In this document: positions 24,164 through 35,320 of the stretch, piece by piece | Position numbering within the stretch: the first letter of the stretch is position 1 | How the letters are laid out: each line of letters begins with the position of its first letter | Assembly: GCA_004369045.1 (NCBI GenBank) | Contig: ML213514.1 | Span: forward strand, 790,596 to 854,595 | Reading direction: 5' to 3' | Source of the DNA: Heliocybe sulcata | Taxonomy: Eukaryota; Basidiomycota; Agaricomycetes; Gloeophyllales; Gloeophyllaceae | DNA length: 64,000 nt | Notes under the pieces: model-generated | What the model saw: only the letters and a program-made list of their open reading frames with translations | What the model was told of the DNA's origin: nothing | Database searches by the model: none | Program-made: the position numbers and the translations under genes

Positions 24164-24949
24164 CTAGTAGGTATTCCAATGTATCATTTTAAGCTCTTCG
24201 GTCCAAGCAGGAATTAAGAAAGCAGACTTACGATAATCCATTCGCTGCCACCGATTGAACTGCTGTTGTGGCGGATGACCTAAAGAGCCTCTGACGTAGT
24301 GCACGCGAGGAGATAAACGACGTTGTGGTGCGGGGCGAGGGATAGGATTCGCCGGCGGAGCGTCGTCGGTGTGTGATAGAGGGGTAATAAGTGGGATATC
24401 ATGGTCGGCGGCTGGCGACACTGAGGACAGGCAGAGAGGCCGTTCCTTGATCTCTTCTTGTGCGGGTGACTGGAGAGAAGAGGATGGTGCGGGCTGAACG
24501 CTGTATGGGAGCAAAGACAGCCATCTTCGACGGGGCACAAGTCTCCGTTGTTGGTCCAGAGCTGCAAGCGGCCCGTGGACGAAGCATTTATGCTGGCGTA
24601 GACCTCGACCTTCGTAGTCGGCCTCGTAGCCAGCGTCCTCTGTCGGGATGACCGCGCAACAGAGTGCTTTGGGCGTTTTGTCCAGGACTGGGGAGCCTGA
24701 TGCCTTTTCAGGACCGTGGCTTTGAGATGGCACGTGCTCTGGTATGAAGGCTACCGCACTGCTGACCGAACCACGTCGGGAGTCACGAGACGGAGGGTAG
24801 CTGAGCGAGTCTGAGGTATCCGAGAAGGAGTCGGAGGACAGCGAGTCCGAGAAGAGCATGCTAGGGCAATCGCTGCTGTCATTTAGCGTCAGGGAGGAGG
24901 AGGAGGAGCATGACACAGGAATAGAGGGCGGCGCGAGTGATTCAGGCAT
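24164..24949 (-). CDS. Serine-rich protein of unknown function
   Basis: A single open frame of 261 codons starts MPESLAPPSIPVSCSSSSS and ends at WTEELKMIHWNTY. The first 80 residues are mostly Ser, Asp and Pro, followed by Arg- and Pro-rich segments (PRPAPQRRLSPRV), so most of it is predicted to be disordered. I see no domain, signal peptide or membrane segment. It faces away from the AT-rich insertion and converges on DUF1479 copy 2. The length of the open frame supports a real gene; an upstream exon is possible. Confidence 0.55.
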   Translation of the reverse strand: MPESLAPPSIPVSCSSSSSLTLNDSSDCPSMLFSDSLSSDSFSDTSDSLSYPPSRDSRRGSVSSAVAFIPEHVPSQSHGPEKASGSPVLDKTPKALCCAVIPTEDAGYEADYEGRGLRQHKCFVHGPLAALDQQRRLVPRRRWLSLLPYSVQPAPSSSLQSPAQEEIKERPLCLSSVSPAADHDIPLITPLSHTDDAPPANPIPRPAPQRRLSPRVHYVRGSLGHPPQQQFNRWQRMDYRKSAFLIPAWTEELKMIHWNTY

Positions 24950-25427
24950 GGTTAAGTATCTTGGTTCTTGAAATACTTGAAGACCAGCTTCGGGTTGGTT
25001 GAGAGGGCTGAATTATTCGGATAGAAGAGCAGAACGAGGTTATTATGTCCAGACTGGATTGCCAGCCGCAGGTATGACGGAAACCCGAGCATGTTAGATC
25101 TCAGACTGGTGCCGTCAGCTTGGCCGGCATGGTCGCTGATAAGGAGATGCCGTTTCATGGGGCAGTCTTGGTATATCCAGCATTTGACAATGTTAGAAGT
25201 TTTTACGAAGGATACTAATGCAGGCGGATGCGGATGGAGGCAATTGTGGCTGCTCGTGGCAAGCAAATGCAAACAAGGGCAAGCGAGCGCAAATCCGGGT
25301 TCAGCGTCGCCAGCCTCGTCGCGAGGACTGCCCTTTGGCTTATACTTTCTCCATCTCGTCTCAGAGTGTAGCGAAGATCCTTATGTCTATATGGCGTCTC
25401 GCAAGCATTGCCGTGGTCTTGCTCTAT
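24950..25427. other. Intergenic region left of the AT-rich insertion
   Basis: I see no gene here. It ends at the left arm of the outer inverted repeat. Confidence 0.4.
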
Positions 25428-25803
25428 CCAGGAAATCTGGGAATTCGAAATTCCGGGACGTCCGAGTGTCCGCGCTCTCCGAGTCGCGCCACAATTGGGC
25501 TGCTGTGACACCACGCGCACGCGACCATTGTCACGGTTATCGTTAGTGTCCTGCTCTCTCCGGCCTGTGTTCCTTTCCACTGTGCAATACTTCCTCTACT
25601 TGCAAGAGAAACTCAGAAAATTTTATTTATAAAATTACATGGAGTTTATATGCTAAGATTGTGGTGTTAATCTCTCATCAAGACTATAAATTAGGTCTGA
25701 TATGTAACTGGGCTTTGGAATTAATCAGTTGATGAAATCTGGAGAGGGGCAGAGTATTGAACAATGTCAAATAAATTTCGGTCATATTGAGGATATTTTT
25801 AAA

Positions 25804-26829
25804 GCCATTTATAGGGCAGTTATACTATAGGTGTGGACATATAGATCTATAACTGAGTTCGAAATATAGTTCGGACTTCGAAGTCGCTCGCACGCTTGTG
25901 GCGCAATGTCATCTTCCGATAATATCCGTATTATGACAATGGACCCTGCTGACCAGAGAATTGTAATGACTCAAGAAGCATATAAGCACGTCAGTGGGTA
26001 TTTGTATAATTACATTGCATATGCGTCCCGGCGTAGACGCAAAGACGTTGCAAGACTCAGTTCGAGAGGTAGTTCGGAGTTTGTACTGGTTCTCACGGCT
26101 GTGGCATACAGAATAATATATGTCGACGTCTGCCTGTATTCATGCTACTGTGCCCCCCTTATGCAAGATGGCAAGGGCATGACAGCTTATGTATATACTA
26201 TAATGCCTATTTGACTTTCCCTAGTATATTTCTGAGGTACGGCGCGACAGCGCCGACGCAAAAATCAGCATTTTATGCTTTATTCGATCTTTTCTGAACT
26301 TCTACGTATATGTATGGACTCCATGGACACATGTTCCAATCTGTGAGAAGATGAGAAATGTCATTGGGTATGTAATAAAGCTTTTGAAGCCTGATGAAGT
26401 AATATTTCGGTGCGTAGCGCCGCTCCCGAGAAGAGAAAGCTCTGTGAGTAGCAGAAATCAAGCTGTAAATTGCATTCGTACTCTATTAATGGTACAATAC
26501 AGTATGACAAATGCTGCTGTGTATACGTTAAAATACTATCATGTAAATCAGAGGGTTGGGCGGCGCGTAGCGCCGCAAAGCTGCGGTGAGATCTTACATC
26601 CTGTAAGCAATGGAAACCAGTCCTGGAAGGGTTTTCCGGGCTATAAAATCTGGAAATACGACTCTGAGGTATTAACAATATGTCCTAATTATCCTACATG
26701 TTTTAGAATTCTATTTGTGCCTGATGAATTGGTATCTTCTCTCTTCCTTCTCCTCCCTCTCCGAGTTAATTATTTAATATAGTTAATATTCGGGAAAGTC
26801 CACACCTATAGTATGTGAGCCATTTATAG
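25804..26829. repeat. 11-base direct repeat flanking the TA element
   Basis: gccatttatag occurs at 25804-25814 and again at 26819-26829, in the same orientation, 10 and 7 bases outside the element ends. It may be chance, part of the insertion site, or a sign that an earlier element border lies just outside the TA-flanked one. Confidence 0.5.
25825..26811. mobile_element. 987-base TA-flanked element with short terminal inverted repeats
   Basis: The ends are CTATAGGTGTGGAC (25825-25838) and its exact reverse complement (26798-26811), each directly flanked by TA (25823-25824 and 26812-26813). TA duplication and such short termini are typical of Tc1/mariner-like non-autonomous elements (MITE-like). 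Inside, the DNA is AT-rich and holds several GCG-rich hairpin-like motifs such as gcgtagcgccgc (near 26412 and 26565). The only open frame of note (25906-26214, 102 codons) has no DDE transposase motifs, so mobility would need an enzyme from elsewhere. Perfect termini suggest a fairly recent insertion. Confidence 0.65.
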
Positions 26830-27143
26830 CAGAAGATGAGCAGAAGTGAACACAATATCAACCAGACTTGTTCCGATTCACGCTGGAACTGCAGCCACCA
26901 GCACAGCCACCCAAATATTATCTAATGAGCCCTTCACGGCTGACTATTTGATGTTATTTGCCACCCGGACAACCCGGACGTCCCGGAATTTCCATTTCCT
27001 GGATGTCCTCGCTCTATCAATGACCTTCAGCCATGTCTGGTTCTCGTTTCAGAGGCTCATGCAATTACCGCCGTTTCGGTCTCTGGCTCAGGTACTCGTT
27101 CACTCATATGGACTGCAATCCATCTTCCCAGACATGCAGCGCT

Positions 27144-28367
27144 CTATATAACAGAGCTGGTATTGATGGCTTCGACTACGGCAGCCCAGAAACGTTCCGG
27201 TTCATCCCAATGCGCCTACGAAGCTCCTCAACATTCACTGGATCTGAAGACGGGCAGAAGCACTCACGAAATGACTCGAATCTTGGAGCGCGAAGAACGT
27301 CATAGGTCGTGCATTGCGTCCCTTTGCACGATGTTCTCCGTACTGCCTCTCCAGTTCTAAGACAGCGAAGACCGAAGTCCAGAATGATGCTGTGCCATAT
27401 AGCAGGGTAATCTCGACCTTCGGCAGGAACTTCTCGAATATCCTCTCTCTGAAGAGCACATTTCGTGTCTGGATTCGGATTGCCGGTTGCATCCAGTATA
27501 TCATGCCGACGTCTGCGTTCGCGGCAGCTTGGCCGTCTGTTATGGTCGCCCACTCTTCTTCCGAGGCATCCATCATCGCCGAGTTCGTGCCTAACTTGGA
27601 ATAGTCGAGACCCGACATATATCGTGCTGCTGACAGGTCCCTATGGCTGTAATATGCTGTGGCCCAAAGGCAGAAATGCCGGAAGGCTCTAGCCGGGTCG
27701 TTCGCGAGTTCTGGGTCTTCAAATGGATCGTAGGACCGTTTCGGTTTATCAAGGCCGAAGACGCAATGAGGCGGGTCTGTGTGGAAGTCATCAGCATATC
27801 CTCCTTTCGGGTGAAACAATCTGGTTACCGTATAGCACGATCTTTCGAAGATATTGCTCCAGTTTGGCCGATATCTCAGGCGGGATCACGTCGGGGTAAG
27901 CCAAAAGAGTCATGACACTGGTATTGCCCAGCGACCATCCCATGAGGCAGATGCCTCCTTGGCTCCCGTCTTCGCTTGTTGGCGGGATATGGTTTGTGTC
28001 AATTAACCAGACAAGGAAGTTCGCAAGTTCTGAGGCTATCCTGTGCAAGAAGGATGCCTGGCCCGTTCTCAGTTCTTCTAGTTCAGCCTCGCCGTACTTC
28101 GTCGAACCCCCGTACGCTCGGCGGTTGACGACCACAAGGCGGAGGTCGTCTTTTTCTGCACACGGGAGTAGTCGCCGGAAGCAAGCTGGGGGAGAGTATA
28201 AATTGGCGCAGCTCCTTCAGAGCCAAGCACTGCAATTGCTGCTCACCTGCGGGAAATCCACACCCGTGGAGGACTACTAGCGTGGTGTAAGTATCCGAAC
28301 CATGCACAGGACCGGTGTCCGTGAACGATAACTCTGTGCCCTTGGAATCTACGGGTGCGGTGGGCAT
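27144..28367 (-). CDS. Alpha/beta hydrolase fold protein
   Basis: Four exons join cleanly. The product starts MPTAPVDSKGTELSFTDTG, followed by LVVLHGCGFPAG (the HG oxyanion loop), VVNRRAYGGS, and the nucleophile elbow GWSLGN (catalytic Ser). The catalytic His is in ALQDSSHF near the end. The last exon reads AHWDEPERFWAAVVEAI and stops at 27144-27146. Total length is about 350 residues, typical for the family. No signal peptide, so it is probably an intracellular esterase or lipase-like enzyme; the substrate cannot be told. Its 3' end lies about 140 bases from the right arm of the outer inverted repeat. Introns of about 50 bases are canonical GT-AG. Confidence 0.85.
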
Positions 28368-28398
28368 TTTGGGTGCGGGTCGCTGCGATTTCGACTTG

Positions 28399-28406
28399 TT
28401 TATATA
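28399..28406 (-). promoter_or_regulatory. TATA box of the alpha/beta hydrolase gene
   Basis: On the minus strand TATATAAA lies 31 bases before the start codon at 28367, close to the expected distance for a short-leader fungal gene. Confidence 0.5.
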
Positions 28407-28950
28407 CCAAGAGCGATCTCGCTTATGTCGGGGATCCTATAGTCGGAGTGACCTCATATATAAGAGATTGCTACTGGTTCTCTACCGAGAATTGATCCGC
28501 ACTGAAGCGTCAGTGACCAGTTAGTCTGATGTTCTAGCGGCGTTCCATATGTGCAGGTACCCGCGTGACTCTGTCGCATTTGCATCAAACGTGAGGCCAA
28601 GACGAGACGAGACCCTTTACTACCGTTGTAGTCGGTTGTGTAGATCATCGTGAGAAGGTCCATGCACTACTTACTACGGTCGAGAACGGCGGAAACACAT
28701 CCGCGCGCGTCGGTCTATAGGAGAATGTATTTGGAGTCATAAGGACACTATTATATGGTAGTATTCTACTTGCATTTATTGATCTAGGTCATGCGTTAAT
28801 TCATGCTCAACTCGAATATTGCCCGATGGACATTTCTTAGATGCTAACGTCTTTGGCCATGGTCGGACCGAGTGGATCTGGCAAGCAATAAGTACAAGTC
28901 GCGTTCGGGACTTGAATAGCCTTCTATGTATACTCTTCCAGGACACGCAA

Positions 28951-30634
28951 TCATTCGAACGATCTGAGCTCCATGAAATCCGTCAGTCCCTGTGAACGAT
29001 CAGGGTAGGCTACTGTCGGCGGCGGGTTGTACCCTGAGAATTCGTGATTTCTTTCATACACTGTCTGCCTGACGGAGATCATGAGCCGATTGACGAGGAT
29101 GACAGGTATCACATTACGGAACCCAGTGGCGAGTTGATCTAGGGTCACCTGTAAACGTGGATTCAATGCCAACGTGGAGGATGAGAGAGGATTCCGGACG
29201 TGCCCGATTAATGAGATATAAGGTCTGATCCAAGGTGTACACTGCGAAAACACTGAGTGTAGGGTACGATCAGTGCAGGGTTGGGGATATCAAGGGACGA
29301 CGCCGCACATTACAAAATACATCACAGACTCGCGGGCCAGCTGCGTGATGAAGGGGTTCGCGGTGGCGTCCCGCTGATGCTGCCAAGTCTTGTGTAGCGC
29401 TAACCCGAGAATGACACACTCGATTACAAGCATCGTTGCATCGAAGAGGGCGGACCACGCCTTGTGGGGCAGAGCCGCGTCTGCGCACATGATGAGGCCC
29501 GGCACAGGGCTGTTGGTATCTGTTCCTGAGTATTTGTCTGGGGCATGTTAGTTCGCAGTCCTTCAGACATTATGAAATGGCGTACTTACAGTGCATTCGA
29601 AGGATGAGCAGAGCGATCCACCATCCGATTTCCGCCACAGTCAAGGAGACGAACAGAGCCAATATGGTCCTGCTGTTACCGTACATGGCATAGACACGGA
29701 GCTCCATCACAACTGCACTCAGTCAGTGGGGACAGCGTCTATGAAATATAATACCACTAACACTGAGTACTTAGTATTAGGATGGCTTCGCCGAACTCAT
29801 TGAACGTATGGAACTTAGAGCCTAACGCATCGTGTCAACACCGTCGATGGGGTAGTTTGGATTTTTTACGACTCACATCTGAAACAGGGAGTTGTGTTCA
29901 GAGACTCGATCTCAGGTAACATGGTTACTTACAGCTGCGACAATACGAAATCAGAACGGTCACGTACTGAAAGACGTATCTCACCTTATATGATGGATTG
30001 CTCAGAAGATACGCTGACAAGTGCCAAAGTAATGGTATCTGTCGTTATCGGAGGACCGTTGGGAAACTAGATACTTCCACTCACAAACTGACACGGCTCT
30101 GGCGGTATTCGCGTCAGTGCTTGTGACAGTGCCATCGCAGTGAACGCGCTATGAACAGTCACTTACGTAGGATATACAAGACTGTAATACCTGTTCTAGA
30201 GTCCATTTTTCAGCTTTTGGGTGATAGTTATGCGAATAATGCAAATGCGCACCCATAGAAATAGGCATTTGCCAGTGGACCATCGGCGATGCTGTGAAAA
30301 TGGTGAGTATCGCAAGGAAGGGCGAACGGCGTTTTCAGTTACCCAAAACAGTCGGATCTGGGAGAGTAGATATTGCAAGGTTCACTTGTGACGCCAGAGA
30401 TATGGCCATGCCACGTACCTCGTTGCTAAGCTGCAGAACTGCATAATTCTGTTAGACACAAGTACGCTGATCCACATGGGATTCAATTACTATATTCATA
30501 GGCTACGAGAGCCAAGGCGGCCGCTATAATGAGTATTCAGAACGTGCACCGTCCAGGCATCCAAACTTTCGTGACATACCTAGACAATATTGCTCCCACC
30601 GAGCTTGTGCAAGAGCCTCTAGATCGACGGACAT
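28951..30634 (-). CDS. DUF6533 multi-pass membrane protein
   Basis: The gene starts MSVDLEALAQARWEQYC and continues through short exons LAAALALVAYEY, NYAVLQLSNE, IRLFW and HRRWSTGKCLFLW. This is the DUF6533 signature at the N-terminus of a large basidiomycete family of seven-helix membrane proteins. Later parts include hydrophobic segments MLVIECVILGLALHKTW and MYFVMCGVVP, and the C-terminal VIPVILVNRLMISVRQ followed by a cytosolic tail ending in MELRSFE. Several exons are 15-35 bases, so the exact structure is uncertain. The family's function is unknown; a receptor-like role is often supposed but not shown. TATATAG lies about 80 bases upstream. Confidence 0.75.
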
Positions 30635-31617
30635 TCTTGGTCAGCCTAGCGTACAGTGGACGATTTAAGCAAATCGGGCGAACCAGATACTGAGCACTGT
30701 AGCCGTGCCACTATATAATGCGTCTGAGCTCGAGCGTTCTGCGCCGTCGCAAGGGGTCCCAGCCCAGTGTCTTACGCCTCATCAGAATCTGATGCTGATA
30801 TATAAGACTATGAAATGAACATAACACTGCGCATCAATGGGGAAGACAGTCATGAGAAATCTAGAGAGAGTGGTATACTTTGCAGGGAAGGAGAGCGTCA
30901 ACTTGGTGGCGCTGGCCCACGCCACAGGCGTCGGGGGCATTACTCATTGCTTTGCTGTATCCGGCTTGAAGACCCCGTGCGCGTGAACCCTTAACGCACT
31001 ACCCAAGTCAGCCCAAGTCTCTGCTCTTCGAACAGTTTCAAATTGCTCCGATTCAGCTGCGCTCAATGCGATGGATATACAGCCTTAACTCATACTCTCT
31101 GGCTAGGTAAGTAAATGCCGTTGTCTCACAATCTGTCCCACGATCTCTTGAAATATCATCTTAAACCCAGGAAAACGCCCCTACCTAGGGTTTGTACTTT
31201 CTGACTGTTCTAAATCGAAGTTCGAGATATGCTAAATGGGTTCGAAAGCACGGTCCGCTGCGGTTATATAGGTAACCTACTACGGAATGCCGTGAACTTA
31301 TTTCTGATACCGCCCCTCCTTTGTTCCAGTTCCACAGAATCTGTCTCTGAACGTCCGCTGCTCGTCGTGTAAATCAGTGAAATAGGTATACATTCCATCA
31401 TTGCCACCATGAGCATCAGTGTCAACGAAGAAATCAGGCTGAATCAGGTTCTGTGATATCCGACTCCCTGCGACCAAGGAATGGCGGGTTGCGATGATGA
31501 TCAAGGGTTGACCGGCGGGCCAGTGGCTTCAAGGCGCAGCAATCGGTGATTGCCTAGTATCCCCTACTTACGTCCCATAAATGCTCCACACTCAGCCCAG
31601 ATTGATCCTTACCAACC
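30635..31617. other. Intergenic region between DUF6533 and acyl-CoA synthetase genes
   Basis: This is a divergent promoter region. I see no supported gene; an open minus-strand stretch at 31298-31504 has no recognisable motif. Confidence 0.45.
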
Positions 31618-33762
31618 ATGCGAATCTACTCTTCGCCACTACCGCCCGTCCATCTACCTGAGGTCCCCATCTTCGACTACGTCTCCTGTACAGAAGGGTC
31701 CTCATTGTATGCAGTTGCATTTATTGATGGTCCTACAGGAGAAGCATTGACCCGACGGGATGTCCTTCGAACGGCCCGCAACTTCGCGCGGGGGTTAATG
31801 CATCTCAAGGACCTCAGCCTCCTCCCTATGAGGCGGGGAAATACGGTGACTATACTGAGCCCAAACAGCCTCGCATTCCCTATTGCCACTCTAGGTCTAG
31901 TGAGATTTCTTGCTAACATTCGCTGGGAGTGCGAGTGTAATCAATGACAACCCTCGTCCAGATAGCTGCAGGCGTTCGTGTTGCTTTTGCTAGCAGCGCT
32001 TCAGAAGTCAAAGGACTGGTGCATGTCCTTAGGCTGACTGGGTCGTCTCATGTCCTTGTCCATCCGACTCTTCTATCGTTGACAATATCTGCTTGGAGAT
32101 CTTTGGGCCTAAACGACAATGATGCAAAAGCGAGAACCATACTTCTGGCGTCGTCGAGCATGGCTCCCGTTGTCTGGGAAGACTCATATATTGATATCGA
32201 TCAAATCACGTCCCTTGCCTACGTGCATGCAAGCTATGAAGGACAGGAGTTCTCCGCGGTGGATCTCGACGAGACCGCTCTCATATACTTCAGCTCGGGC
32301 TAGTAGGCTCCGCAGTCTTCCGCGTCGAAGCTTCATACTAACCTCGATTCCGTAGGTACGACCGGTCTTCCGAAGGCTATCAATCTCTGTCACTCCAATG
32401 TGACGTCCGTGCTCGCCCAATGTTCGGGTGCTTGGACGTACTATGATCCTTCACAGGATCATATCATAGCCGTAATACCCTTTTTTCATATATTTGGTGG
32501 AATTCTTCTACTTTTCCACGCATTCAAGACTGGCGTTCCGGTGGTTGTAATGCCTACGTTTGAGCCGTTATCATTTCTGTCTGCGATTGGCAAGTACAGG
32601 ATCACGGTGAGATGCAATTTTTCCCGTATCAGGGACCGTGGTTCACACCTCTATTGTGCTATACAGGTCGCATGTCTTGTACCGCCACTTTTGGATCTAC
32701 TGGCTCTGCATCCCATCGTTGACAGATACGATACATCGTCTCTCAGGATCGCCATAGTAGGCGGTGCGAACGTGAGGGAGAGTTCCATCCTCATGGCCAT
32801 GAAACGCCATATGCGAGAAGGAGTGTCCTTGCAAGTACTACAAGCTTTCGGCCTGACTGAAATGAGTGAGTTCCCTCCGGCATCTTGTGGAACAGTAACC
32901 TAACCTAGCGGCTCAGGCGGCTGCGTCTCCTTTATGCCTCCCGGTCATATCCTGGATAAGATCGGATCTGTAGGGTTACTACTCCCGAACGTGCAGTGCA
33001 GATTTGTTGGTACAGATGGGATTGACGTACCCGAGGGTGAACCTGGAGAACTATGGCTAAAGGGCCCAAATGCGATGAAGTACGGGTCTGGTTTATGATG
33101 TGCTCTTTAATATCTGGCCTGACGACCTCACTTTAAAAATAGAGGTTATCTAAATAATCCAGAGGCGACCGAAGCGGCCATGGCATCGGATGGCTGGTTT
33201 AAAACAGGCGACATTGCCAAGCAAGACAGGGATGGATTCCTCATGCTCATTGACCGCAAGGAGGACCTTGTAAAATACAAGAGCTATCAAGGTCCGTCCT
33301 AGTGTGTTGGCCTCCGTGCGCAGGACGGTTTACTCTACACCTCAGTGCCGCCATCTGAGATAGAGGCTCTGCTGGCCTCCCACCCTGCAGTGGCTGATGC
33401 CTGCGTTATAGGCACGTACTGCACGGAAGAGAAAACAGAACTACTGCGGTCAGTGCCGCACATATCCAACGGTATGCCAGGTGCCGCTGACACTCCGTGT
33501 AGAGCCTACATTGCGCCGAGGGCCTCTCTTCGCTCTCAGGCCACGAGCGTCACCGAATTTGTCAAGGCCATCCAAGATTGGGTCACAGATCGCGTCGATG
33601 ACTACAAAAGGCTGCGTGGAGGTGGGAACCGTCCACCAATATCTTCGTAACTGTCAGCTTACATCGTCTGTAGGCGTAGTATTGGTGGAAGCGATTCCTC
33701 GCTCGGCAGCTGGCAAAATATTACGCAAGGATATTCATACCGCTATGAGGATCACTGTATAG
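31618..33762 (+). CDS. Acyl-CoA synthetase, 4-coumarate-CoA-ligase-like (ANL superfamily)
   Basis: The product of about 580 residues starts MRIYSSPLPPVHLPEVPIFD, as in fungal 4CL-like ligases that form acyl-CoA thioesters through an acyl-adenylate. Core motifs are the P-loop YFSSGTTGLPKA (split by an intron at about 32301-32354), VIPFFHIFGG, AFGLTEMS, ELWLKGP, DGWFKTGDIA, the hinge DRKEDLVKYK, and the catalytic lysine motif PRSAAGKILRKDI close to the end. Introns of about 50-60 bases split it. There is no C-terminal SKL peroxisome signal (the end is HTAMRITV). Substrate could be a fatty or aromatic acid. The neighbouring acyl-CoA oxidase is 20 kb away and not obviously linked. Confidence 0.85.
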
Positions 33763-34158
33763 GGATTGTTGATGGGATATCTGACTGGCTAACCCAAATA
33801 AGACGATTAGTGTGCTCCAAAGCGGAACCCCGAGGGCGAACTCCCGTGAGCTGCAGGAACGCACGTCACAGATATTATCTCACTTGTCGTGGCTTCTACT
33901 GTGATTCCAGGTTTGTACCTGCGTGTTCTGGTGAGCCTTTCAGTTACGGGACAAACAGCCGGAAAATGATGGAGGCACCACTGCTACTGACGCAATTACG
34001 AAGTACAGGCTGGAACTCTAGCAGGTGCCAATGCAAAGTGCTCTGATTCCACGCCACTTGCGCTTTGACTTTTGGCCACCGGTAAGCGACGATGGCCAGT
34101 GGCTTGGCCGTGCCACATATAAGTCGACCGTCTTCCTTCCTTCCATCTCTCATCGTCT
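33763..34158 (+). other. Intergenic region before the zinc-finger gene
   Basis: No gene supported here. Confidence 0.4.
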
Positions 34159-35028
34159 ATGGTCCACTCACCAGCTTCTCGATTCCTGAACATGAGCAAT
34201 CCCAAACACACGACTCTGAGCTTGGGTAGACCCCAAAGCACTGATCCATCGCGGCCAAACATGCCCAAGGCCGCTACAGTCCCTAGATCGCTGCTGGTGA
34301 GTGCAGTTCTTTCCAATAAGTAGTGCATGATGTTGAGTGGCATGGTGATATGTAGCCGCAGCTGCGTTCCGAGGCGACGTCGAGCGCGCTGCATGGATCC
34401 GCACATGCCACATATCCGCGCGAGAGTAGCCGTTATACGCGCGACTCTCAGACTGTCGAGCAGAATCCGTCGCTCTGTGACATGTCCCCACGAAAGACAA
34501 GCACCGCGGTGAGCGTGGCCCCTCGGCCGCCCGTGCCACCGTATGCACCGGCCACATTCAGTCGCGAAGACTGGGATGCAGCCATGGTAAATATTCTCGT
34601 GAATGTTTGTAAACACGCGACTCACTGCCCGCCAGGCAATCATTACGTTGATTCCTGACTTTGCCATAGCTGCAGGCCTGCGACCCAGGGGGCCAGAGGA
34701 TCGGCCACAACCGGGCAGCAAGAAAGGCGGCACCCGGCCAGAGGACCTCACATGCCGCGTCGGCGGCTGCCCTAAGAACAACTTCCTCTCCAGGAGAATC
34801 TGCAATTATCATCGCGAGACGCACTTCCCTACGAAACGTTGGGCATGTCCGGGATGTGCGAAGCGGTTCAAGAACGACCAAATGCTGCGAAACCATCTAC
34901 GGGTGGAGGATGGTTGCTTGCAAGCTAGCGGAGGTACACGTGCGTGGGCGCCGAATATGGAGAATTTTTGCGTGGAGAAGGTAGCGCCATGGGAAGGCCA
35001 CCTTCTACCCTTGGACCAGTGCCAGTAA
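34159..35028 (+). CDS. C2H2 zinc-finger protein
   Basis: Three exons (34159-34296, 34356-34586, 34636-35028) join in phase. The N-terminal half is Ser/Pro-rich and likely disordered (MSPRKTSTAVSVAPRPPVPP). The C-terminal half carries a C2H2-like pair: CRVGGCPKNNFLSRRICNYH with ETH as ligands, then WACPGCAKRFKNDQMLRNH. The second finger ends H-x5-C (HLRVEDGC), an unusual last ligand. The product is about 253 residues. A nuclear DNA-binding regulator is the natural inference; targets are unknown. A long open frame on the opposite strand (33996-34805) is a shadow with no family match. Confidence 0.75.
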
Positions 35029-35320
35029 TGCGAGGGTGGCATAGCTAGTAAACAGCATCACGTCGGCTCGCGAATCGAGATTGCATTGATTACAGAAAGC
35101 CTTCTCCAATGTTATCGGTATTCGTACACAATTACCTCAACACTGCTCAAATCTATGACTGGTTCATGCAACCAAAAGGCTGCTTACAATGCGCAGGAAA
35201 AGCGTAAGCCCACACTTGCCCTCCAGCATGGCTATCTTCACCATTTTGCGTAAGGCAGGAATTTACCGCTGTACGATAAATGAGCTACGGCTATTGTGCT
35301 GAGGTCATGAAAAGTGCCAC

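Larger units (their letters stand above)
25428..27002. mobile_element. Possible outer DNA element bounded by inverted repeats
   Basis: An 18-base perfect inverted match, gaaattccgggacgtccg at 25447-25464 against its reverse complement at 26975-26992, lies on both sides of the AT-rich block. Outside it, ccaggaaat also occurs inverted on both sides (25428-25436 and 26994-27002). The left arm carries about 9 extra bases between these two blocks. Base composition changes sharply inside, toward AT. No transposase is visible and I find no clear target-site duplication next to the repeats, so this may be a decayed non-autonomous DNA transposon or a captured inverted repeat. Confidence 0.4.

Noticed and set aside
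31298-31504. Minus-strand open stretch of 68 codons
   Set aside because: No motif, no plausible exon partners and no conserved composition.
33996-34805. A 269-codon open frame on the minus strand
   Set aside because: It lies opposite the spliced C2H2 zinc-finger gene, has no family match and is rich in Arg/Cys as expected for an antisense shadow.
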